Shown: positions 1 through 5,033 of the stretch, piece by piece
Position numbering within the stretch: the first letter of the stretch is position 1
Layout: every line of letters begins with the position of its first letter
From: Akkermansia muciniphila
Lineage (GTDB): Bacteria; Verrucomicrobiota; Verrucomicrobiia; Limisphaerales; UBA9464
NCBI GenBank assembly: GCA_945873715.1
Contig: CAMCFL010000295.1
Span: forward strand, 1-5,033
Direction of reading: 5' to 3'
DNA length: 5,033 nucleotides
Translations under genes and position numbers: made by a program
Notes under the pieces: generated by a model
Told to the model about the DNA's origin: nothing
The model's database searches: none
The model's input: only the letters and a program-made list of their open reading frames with translations

Positions 1-3000
1 CGGACCACCCGGAAGTCGAGACCGCGTGCGGATGCGGCGGACTTCCCGGCGACGCTGGCATGAGCCGGGAAGTGGGGGAACGAGGTGGCGTTGGTCGCCG
101 GTTCCGGGAAATAGAAATGATACTCGAACTGCTGGGTGACATAGGGCGCGAGCCGGACATAGCGGCTCTGGGTGACCTTGCCCCCGAGAACCGGCAGGGC
201 GCCGCGGGGGATCTGGGTGAGGAGATCCACCTTGATCGGAGAAGAACCCGGATTGCCGACCACCACATGCGCCCCGTACACCACCCCGCTGAGGAACTCG
301 TCGGTGACGAACTGATCGAACTTCTCGTTGCCTTCGACCCGGTAGCGGGCGTCGTGGCGGAAGTAGGATTCACTGACCAGCAAGGTCGGTGACTTGTCGC
401 CCGCACGCGCCGCCGGACGGAACTGCTTCTGGAAGACGATGACCGGACCGGCCGCGGTGAAGGTGAAGGTATTGTTGTCGGACTTGAGGCTGTGGCCGGG
501 AGCGTCGAAGGGAAGATCCAGGACGGCGAGAGCGAGCATCATCTCGGTGAAGGAGCGGTGGGCCTCGGCGAGGTGGATGGACAGGAACGGAGCCCGACCA
601 TCCCAGGCGGCGAAGTCGCGCCAGAAGGCGTTGATCGAAACCAGGTCGGCGTCCTGCTCGCCGATGGGCAGCCGATAGTAATTGTTCTCGGCCCATTCCC
701 GGGTCGCTCCCAACGGGCGGTAGTACGCCTGTTGCAGGGCGGAGATGCGCTTCAACTTCTCCTCTTCGAGGCTGGCGTCCGACGTCCCAGCAACGTCGAA
801 GCCCAACGCCACGGGTTGATCCGCCAGTGCATCGGCCGCCGGCATGCCGGCGGCCATCCGGCGGCCGGCCATGGCCCCCCGGGAAGACTTGGCTGCCGCG
901 GCGCTCAAGCCGCCACCGGCACCGACCGGGCCTGAAGGTGCCACCGGCATCGGGAGTGCCGTCAGGTTCTGGTCCCTCCGATCCGCCTCCTCGCGAAGTC
1001 GACCGGAGACGGAATTGGTGAACTCCCCTGCGGCCTGATCCAGAGCGCGCCCGCGGAGGGCGGTTTCAAAGAGGCGATCAGCGGCCTCGGGATCAGGCGG
1101 GAGCAACTCCCAGAGTTCGCGGAGATGTCGGGCGGTGCTGGCGGCCTGGGCGGGGAGCCGTTGGGCGAGGAGCGCGCGCTCGACGACATTGAGCCGGGCG
1201 TAGGCCCAGGGTTCCAGATGACGCGAGAGATCGGTCGCGAGCAGGTACTCGTCGAGGAACGTCTTGTCCTTCTTGTTCCGCAGGTAGGGTTGGATGACGT
1301 CGGTGAAGAACTTCGGATCCTTGCGGCTGAGGAAGAAGCTGAGTTCATGCGAGGCGAACTCGGAATACTTCGCGCGTTTCTCCGTCTCGGTGAGCTTCGG
1401 CCACTGGAGGATCCAGGAGAACTTCGCCAGGTTGGTGTTGCCGTTCAACGTGGTGAACAGGGCATGGACCGAGCCAAGGCTGTCATAGGTCTCCAGGTCA
1501 CCCGCCAACAGGTTGGTGATGGTGAGCGTCGCACCCCGCGCGAGGATCGAAATGTCCTTGGTCTCGGTGAAGGGCTGGCCGGGATCGAGATTCCGCGAGA
1601 GCCGCAGGTCGCGGAATCGGGTGGGACGTTCCGAAAGCGAATAGAGTCCCCACACCGCCTGGTCCGCCGACTCGACGTACACCTGGACGGTCTGGCGATC
1701 GCCCAGGGCGGAGATCGGGATGCGGACCACGCCGTTGGTATCGGGAACGAGGTTGAAGAGGACGGAGGCCGCCTCCGCGAGGAAGTCGAAGTTCAATCCA
1801 ACCGTCCCGGCCATGGCACTGCGATCCATCATCGATGCGGCCTCCGCGGACATCCTCATCGCGTTCCGTTCTCCCGAGGTGGCGAGGGGATTCTGGCGTC
1901 CGTTCTGGCCAAGCGCATCGATGTCGGTGGACCGCTTCTCCCACGGGTTCAGCAGGAGACCGGGCCGACTGAGCAGGTTGCCGGGGAACTTGGTCGCGTA
2001 CCGGCGTTCGAGGATATAGCGGTACTCATCCCCGATGGCACGTCCGCCGGAGTAGAGGTTGGGGAGGCGCTCGGGGATCTCCCGCGACAGGCCGAGCCGG
2101 TCGAATCCGGCCAGACCGTCGAACAGGTTGCGGTCCGGGAGAAAGCGGGTGGCCGCGATGTGCACGCGGGTCTGGGCGTTCCAGTTGCGGAGCTGAAGGG
2201 TAAGCTGATTGGTGTCGAGGTTGACGGGCTCGACCTGGAGAAGGCGGTTCGAACGGACTTCAAGGGACCGGTTGTTCCCGACCAGCCAGCGTCCCACCGG
2301 ATCCGCGGCGGCGATGCGCACGGTGATTTCGTGTTCCTCCTCGTCCCGGAGGCGGAGGGAGTAATCACCGGGTTCCAGGCCGCTCAATTCCAGAAAGCCA
2401 CCCTTCGGCTTCACGGCCGCAGTGCGATCAGCGACGAACTCGCCCGAGCGGACTTCCAGCAACGACACCGCCCCGCCGTCCATCGGCAAACCCCAGGGAA
2501 CCTGAAGCACTTCCCCCGGGCGGGCATGGAGCTCGGTGGGCCAGGTCCTCTGATGATCGCGCAGGGAGGATTGGCTGACGGACTGATCCGGCATCCGGGC
2601 ACTGACCCGCTCGATGTCGGCGAGTGGGCCGAGGGCGATCCGCCCCCGTTCGTCGGTGCGGAGGGCGACCGACTCGGTGTGATCGAAGCCACGACGGTGG
2701 AAGGTGAGGAGGATCTGCTGGTCGGGGATGGGTTCGCCATTGCGACCGAGCAGTTCGAAGACGTGGTCTGGACCAAAGCGATTGAAGTGCCCGCCCTGGA
2801 TGGCTTCGGTGCGGTCGATGCCGTTCACCTCCCAGACATGCGACTCTTCGAGGTCCTGCTTCTCGCCACCGCGGGTGAGCACCGGCACGCGCCCGTGCAA
2901 CGTCACGCGAAGCGAGGCCAGACGTTCCGGGACGCGGAAGGTGTGGGTGAAGACGCGATCGGCAGAGAGCTTGGGCGACTTGACCTCGGTAGTGGTGTCG

Positions 3001-4988
3001 ATGCCATCCAGCGTGGTGGACGTGATGATCAGGCGGGTGTCCTCCAGCAGACCGGGCGCGACCGGCTCATTCCCGAGCAAGAGGGCCGGCCGGACCGCGA
3101 GGGTCGCTTCACGCCGGGCCAGCAGTTGCTCGCGTTCGACATGGAACTGGGCATCGAGCCGGTAATATTCCGCGCCGTGATCGAACTGGGTCAGACTCGC
3201 GAAGCTTCCATCCGGTTCCGCCAACAGGATCGGACGACGCCCGGGCGAGGCGGTGAACGGGACCAGGATGCGTCCGTCCTTGGGATCCGGCAGCAGCCTG
3301 CGACCGTCGAGCCAGGCGACGGCGTTGGTGGCGGGCTTGCGGGATTCGTCGAGGACGGTGAGGAACTCGCCGGCGGCACCGGTGCGTTGGACCAGCGAGT
3401 AACGTCCCTTGCGGAGGAGGGCCCGGGAGGATTTGCCGCCACCGATGAACTCGATGATCCAGGCACCGCGTTTGCCCTTCAGTTCGGGGAAGCGGAAGGA
3501 GCGTGGGACGCGTTTGAAGGGAGATGCATCGCCGTCGTAGGTCTGCTCCAAGTTCGCGACCAGACCATCGAGGTTGAGGTCGGTGTTGAGCTGCCGCGAC
3601 TGGGCGAGGTGAAATCCCAGCGTGTTGATCTCATAGATCTTCACGATGAGCTTGGGGGTGTTCTTGAGGACCACGTCCACCGCGACCTCGCCATCGACCG
3701 GATGAAAGGCGGGGTTGGTCGCGGCGAACTCGATGTCCACGCGATCGCGGAGGGCCTGATAGGCGGAGGGCGAAAGGAGCGAAGCCCACTTCTCGGGCTC
3801 GGCGGCTCCGGCGCAGATCTTGGCCTCGGCGAACACCGGCTTCACCCAGGTGTCGCGCAACCATTCGGTCCACGGTTCCCATGAGGCGTCATCAACCGAG
3901 AGGCGCAGCACGAACTCGCGCACGAGGGCTTCATCCGATCCCACGGGAGGCAACCCTAGTCGCAGATCCTCGAACCGGGCATTGAGATCGGCCCGGTAAC
4001 GCCCGGCCTCGGTCTGTTCGAGGTACTTCGGGTTCATGTAGGACACCGGCCGCGGGAGTTTGAGGTACTCCAGGAACCGGGCGCGGTCATAGACCCCGCG
4101 GGTGCGGTCGAACTGCAGGCGTGCGTGGAGGACGTGCGCCTTGAGCGAATTGAAGGCAGGCGGCAGGGGCTTCAGATAGTCCCAGAGCCGCGTCAGCCAG
4201 GCCTCACGGTCGGTCGGATCGAACTCGCCGTCCGCATCCGCTCCCGGAGCCAGCTTGCGGACGCGGGCATGGACATAGGCCTGTTGCACTGCGACCGCGG
4301 GCACCTGTTCCTTCAATGGATCCAACTGGGCGGGAAGCAGGGCACGATGAATGGCGAACTCGCCAAAGCCACGGGACTCCTTCGATTTCAGATCCTCGGC
4401 AATCAGTTCGACCAAGCCGGCGATGTCGGGCCGGGTCAGCTTCCCGAGCAACGCCCGGCGTTGAACCGGCCGGAGCGACGCGGGGTCGCGCACCAGACGT
4501 TCCAGGACCTCCATCGAGAGCCCGCCGAGGTTGTCGTCCGCCAGGGCCGCGCGGAGGTACACTTCCCGGGCGATCCGGGTGGGATCCAGAGTGACGGGGA
4601 GATCGGGTTTGCGGTCGCGAACGGTCTGGACGTGATCGAAGGACAACCCAAGGCGTTCGCGGAGATACTTGAGGGTCTGTTGCGGATCGCTGTCGTACGC
4701 CAGGAGGGCTTCGCGATTCTCCAGGATCCGACGTCGCTCGGAGTTCGGGTACCGCTTGCCCCACTGTTCCAGGATGGCCGCCAGCTTCGGCTTCTGGGCG
4801 GAGTTCTGATAGTGGAGGGCGTGGAAGAAGTAGTAGTCCTCCGTTCCCGGAACGAGCTCCCCCAGGACCGCTTCGCGATCCGGGGCGAAGGCGAATCGCT
4901 CGACGAATCCGATCTCGTTGTCGGCTTTCAGGGAGGGAGCCAGCACACAGAAAGACAGGAATGTGGCGAGGAGGATGGATCGTTTCAT
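1..4988 (-). CDS. Giant exported protein with alpha-2-macroglobulin-like architecture, C-terminus outside the window
   Basis: One uninterrupted frame of 1662 codons starts at the ATG at 4988 and leaves the window without a stop. Most wobble bases are C or G. The product has a Sec signal peptide (MKRSILLATFLSFCVLAPSLKA), then a helical N-terminal region, a long beta-rich region, a second helical block, a Gly/Ala/Met linker and a beta-rich C-terminal part. Size, export and the chain of Ig-like beta segments resemble bacterial alpha-2-macroglobulins, which are envelope protease traps. No thioester pentapeptide (CxEQ type) is present in the visible part, and the only Cys of the mature chain is C392, so a classical thioester trap is not supported unless it lies beyond the edge. 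No enzyme motif is recognised. I chose the ATG at 4988 because it gives a compact signal peptide; an in-frame ATG at 5012 would add eight residues. The coding call is very firm; the family call is tentative, and a structural or adhesion-like envelope protein is the main alternative. Confidence 0.93.
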   Translation of the reverse strand, partial: MKRSILLATFLSFCVLAPSLKADNEIGFVERFAFAPDREAVLGELVPGTEDYYFFHALHYQNSAQKPKLAAILEQWGKRYPNSERRRILENREALLAYDSDPQQTLKYLRERLGLSFDHVQTVRDRKPDLPVTLDPTRIAREVYLRAALADDNLGGLSMEVLERLVRDPASLRPVQRRALLGKLTRPDIAGLVELIAEDLKSKESRGFGEFAIHRALLPAQLDPLKEQVPAVAVQQAYVHARVRKLAPGADADGEFDPTDREAWLTRLWDYLKPLPPAFNSLKAHVLHARLQFDRTRGVYDRARFLEYLKLPRPVSYMNPKYLEQTEAGRYRADLNARFEDLRLGLPPVGSDEALVREFVLRLSVDDASWEPWTEWLRDTWVKPVFAEAKICAGAAEPEKWASLLSPSAYQALRDRVDIEFAATNPAFHPVDGEVAVDVVLKNTPKLIVKIYEINTLGFHLAQSRQLNTDLNLDGLVANLEQTYDGDASPFKRVPRSFRFPELKGKRGAWIIEFIGGGKSSRALLRKGRYSLVQRTGAAGEFLTVLDESRKPATNAVAWLDGRRLLPDPKDGRILVPFTASPGRRPILLAEPDGSFASLTQFDHGAEYYRLDAQFHVEREQLLARREATLAVRPALLLGNEPVAPGLLEDTRLIITSTTLDGIDTTTEVKSPKLSADRVFTHTFRVPERLASLRVTLHGRVPVLTRGGEKQDLEESHVWEVNGIDRTEAIQGGHFNRFGPDHVFELLGRNGEPIPDQQILLTFHRRGFDHTESVALRTDERGRIALGPLADIERVSARMPDQSVSQSSLRDHQRTWPTELHARPGEVLQVPWGLPMDGGAVSLLEVRSGEFVADRTAAVKPKGGFLELSGLEPGDYSLRLRDEEEHEITVRIAAADPVGRWLVGNNRSLEVRSNRLLQVEPVNLDTNQLTLQLRNWNAQTRVHIAATRFLPDRNLFDGLAGFDRLGLSREIPERLPNLYSGGRAIGDEYRYILERRYATKFPGNLLSRPGLLLNPWEKRSTDIDALGQNGRQNPLATSGERNAMRMSAEAASMMDRSAMAGTVGLNFDFLAEAASVLFNLVPDTNGVVRIPISALGDRQTVQVYVESADQAVWGLYSLSERPTRFRDLRLSRNLDPGQPFTETKDISILARGATLTITNLLAGDLETYDSLGSVHALFTTLNGNTNLAKFSWILQWPKLTETEKRAKYSEFASHELSFFLSRKDPKFFTDVIQPYLRNKKDKTFLDEYLLATDLSRHLEPWAYARLNVVERALLAQRLPAQAASTARHLRELWELLPPDPEAADRLFETALRGRALDQAAGEFTNSVSGRLREEADRRDQNLTALPMPVAPSGPVGAGGGLSAAAAKSSRGAMAGRRMAAGMPAADALADQPVALGFDVAGTSDASLEEEKLKRISALQQAYYRPLGATREWAENNYYRLPIGEQDADLVSINAFWRDFAAWDGRAPFLSIHLAEAHRSFTEMMLALAVLDLPFDAPGHSLKSDNNTFTFTAAGPVIVFQKQFRPAARAGDKSPTLLVSESYFRHDARYRVEGNEKFDQFVTDEFLSGVVYGAHVVVGNPGSSPIKVDLLTQIPRGALPVLGGKVTQSRYVRLAPYVTQQFEYHFYFPEPATNATSFPHFPAHASVAGKSAASARGLDFRVV
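3..788 (-). other. C-terminal visible region, residues about 1401-1662, continues outside the window
   Basis: It starts with a charged helix (LEEEKLKRISALQQAYY), followed by EWAENNYYRLPIG (about 1431-1443), a Trp-rich INAFWRDFAAWDG stretch, and FTEMMLALAVLDLPF (1480-1494). Beta strands then follow: FTFTAAGPVIVFQKQF, a strand with GVVYGAHVVVGNP, LLTQIPRGALPVLGG (Q1592-G1596 and after) and QFEYHFYFPEP (F1625-P1628). The dense, specific motifs look like a conserved domain, and from memory similar strings occur in large uncharacterised proteins of Planctomycetota and Verrucomicrobiota; I could not verify this. The QIPRGALPV and FYFP strands look like an Ig-like domain of the kind that presents a hydrophobic face to a neighbour. 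The frame is still open at the left edge. Confidence 0.5.
789..968 (-). other. Gly/Ala/Met low-complexity linker, residues about 1341-1400
   Basis: Residues 1341-1400 are dominated by Gly, Ala, Pro, Ser and Met with no clear secondary structure: a PMPVAPSGPVGAGGG stretch, then AAAAKSSRGAMAGRRMAAGM (1363-1382), then small and acidic residues. M1373, M1378 and M1382 are spaced between short A/G/R runs, a weak internal repeat. K1367, R1370, R1376 and R1377 would be exposed to trypsin-like cleavage. It separates the second helical region from the conserved-looking C-terminal part, so it is probably a flexible hinge. A bait-type role is possible but not shown. The DNA beneath it holds a 22-bp palindrome. 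Confidence 0.65.
834..855. repeat. Perfect 22-bp palindrome within the coding linker
   Basis: Bases 834-855 read the same on both strands around a centre at 844/845 (core GCCGGCATGCCGGC) with no unpaired loop. Right beside it, CCGGCGGCC occurs twice (847-855 and 858-866) and a second palindrome, GGCCATGGCC, lies at 867-876. The run is almost pure GC and encodes the Ala/Gly/Arg/Met part of the linker, so composition and codon choice explain part of it. In mRNA it could fold into a strong hairpin. Confidence 0.85.
969..1451 (-). other. Second helical region, residues about 1180-1340
   Basis: After a beta segment (about 1060-1150, including VVRIPISALGDRQTVQVYVES), the chain turns helical. FSWILQWPKLTETEKRAKYS (W1192, W1196) leads into ELSFFLSRKDPKFF, then YLRNKKDKTFLDEYLLATDL (about 1235-1253), and then Ala/Leu/Arg-rich helices up to ETALRGRALDQAAGEF. 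The density of Trp, Phe and charged residues suggests a folded helical domain rather than a coiled coil. In classical macroglobulins the helical thioester domain lies in a comparable place relative to the beta domains, but no Cys or GCGEQ-like motif is present here, so equivalence is not supported. Confidence 0.45.
1812..1859 (-). other. Met-rich segment, residues 1044-1059
   Basis: Five Met residues (1044, 1046, 1053, 1054, 1059) fall within 16 residues that are otherwise Ala, Ser, Arg, Glu and Asp. The segment lies between the LLLNPWEK motif and the next beta segment, so it is probably a mobile inter-domain loop. It shares its Met/Ala/Gly/Arg character, including the short string AMAG, with the linker near residue 1372. 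No metal-binding pattern such as repeated MxxM spacing is clear. Confidence 0.6.
1870..3737 (-). other. Beta-rich region of several macroglobulin/Ig-like domains, residues about 418-1040
   Basis: From residue 418 the composition switches to alternating hydrophobic beta strands and turns. The first unit contains VDVVLKNTPKLIVKIYEIN (about 437-455) and GKRGAWIIEFIGGGKSSRAL (505-524), a pattern like the MG2-type domain of alpha-2-macroglobulins. A following unit has a D-G-R turn, an ILVPF strand and HVEREQLL (616-623), then a strand ending in RPALLLGNEPV (633-643). Another carries LTFHRRGF (761-768) followed by LRTDERGRIALG, the 'new property / more general turn / next strand' pattern of carboxypeptidase-regulatory or MG-like folds. 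EPGDYSLRLRDEE (about 870) is another Ig-like edge. The region closes with YILERRYATKFPGN (about 987-1000) and LLLNPWEK (1011-1018). Domain borders and number are inferred by eye. Confidence 0.5.
3738..4922 (-). other. N-terminal alpha-helical (solenoid-like) region, residues 23-417
   Basis: The stretch is rich in Leu, Ala, Arg and Glu, with amphipathic helix-like patterns and few beta-like runs. It opens with an aromatic patch, EDYYFFHALHYQN (residues 50-62), followed by a helix with W and RYPNS and then DPQQTLKYLRERLGLSFDH (about 100-118), which looks like paired helices of a TPR-type or similar solenoid. I could not align clean 34-residue TPR units, so the repeat class is left open. Such regions usually act as protein-binding scaffolds. 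The only mature Cys, C392, lies near its end. The boundary with the beta region is approximate. Confidence 0.55.
4923..4988 (-). other. Sec signal peptide, residues 1-22
   Basis: Residues 1-22 show a basic n-region (K2, R3), a hydrophobic core (ILLATFLSFCVLA) and a c-region ending L-K-A before D23, which fits signal peptidase I cleavage after A22. C14 lies inside the core, but the preceding residues L-S-F do not make a lipobox because Phe is at -1, so a lipoprotein is unlikely. The protein is therefore predicted to be periplasmic or secreted. This also supports the start at 4988 over the one at 5012, which would put two acidic residues in front of the basic pair. Confidence 0.85.
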
Positions 4989-4999
4989 GGCGCGGAAGA

Positions 5000-5025
5000 C
5001 TTCCAAGTCCATGACGTGCGACTCC
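5000..5025 (-). promoter_or_regulatory. Two candidate ribosome-binding sites that bear on the start choice
   Basis: On the minus strand, GGAG (5025-5022) lies 9 bases before the in-frame ATG at 5012, a normal Shine-Dalgarno distance. GGAAG (5004-5000) lies 11 bases before the ATG at 4988, a weaker match and slightly long. The ribosome-site evidence therefore favours 5012 while the signal peptide favours 4988. The frame also stays open from 5012 to the right edge, so a start further upstream cannot be excluded. No promoter can be judged in 45 bases. Confidence 0.35.
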
Positions 5026-5033
5026 GGAAGACC

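Noticed and set aside
834..876. Palindrome cluster as a transcription terminator
   Set aside because: It lies inside an open coding frame, has no loop and is not followed by a T run on either strand.
1125..3884. A 919-codon open frame on the plus strand, plus shorter ones at 60-392 and 492-935 in the same register
   Set aside because: These frames are in exact codon register with the minus-strand gene, so their stops need TTA, CTA or TCA sense codons, which are rare in this GC-rich codon usage. The large frame ends exactly at a sense TCA codon (TGA at the end). The translation is Gly/Glu/Arg/Asp-rich without recognisable motifs, whereas the minus frame has a signal peptide and domain-like motifs.
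370..4764. Several minus-strand open frames of 71-186 codons (for example 4204-4764 and 1498-1944)
   Set aside because: All are out of frame with the 1662-codon frame that covers them, and their translations are Arg/Pro/Ser-rich low-complexity shadows typical of shifted GC-rich coding sequence.
4947..4988. Possible lipoprotein signal with C14 as lipidation site
   Set aside because: The residues before C14 are L-S-F; Phe at -1 does not fit a lipobox, and a good signal peptidase I site follows at residue 22.

Overview
The window is filled almost entirely by one very large protein-coding gene on the minus strand. Its reading frame starts near the right edge (best ATG at 4988, in-frame alternative ATG at 5012). 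It runs leftwards without a stop to the left edge, so 1662 codons are visible and the C-terminus lies outside. I translated the frame by hand from start to edge and found no stop or frameshift.

The product begins with a typical Sec signal peptide, so it is exported. From N- to C-terminus I see: signal peptide (1-22); an alpha-helical, solenoid-like region (about 23-417); a long beta-rich region of probably several Ig/macroglobulin-like domains (about 418-1040); a short Met-rich segment (1044-1059); another beta segment (about 1060-1150) leading into a helical region (about 1180-1340); a Gly/Ala/Met low-complexity linker (about 1341-1400); and a conserved-looking C-terminal part (about 1401-1662 and beyond). 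The nearest architecture I can name is the bacterial alpha-2-macroglobulin-like class of giant envelope proteins. However, no thioester motif is visible, and the visible mature chain has a single Cys. The family assignment is an inference; the exact function is unknown.

The DNA is GC-rich, with C or G at most wobble positions. A GC-rich Gram-negative, perhaps of the Planctomycetota-Verrucomicrobiota group, would fit the style of this giant exported protein, but this is a weak guess.

The long plus-strand frames, including a 919-codon one, are codon-register antisense shadows: in this register an antisense stop needs a TTA, CTA or TCA sense codon, and these are rare here. I see no RNA gene, insertion sequence, CRISPR array or terminator. 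The 45 bases upstream of the start hold only candidate ribosome-binding sites and short repeats. The most notable DNA-level structure is a perfect 22-bp palindrome inside the coding linker.
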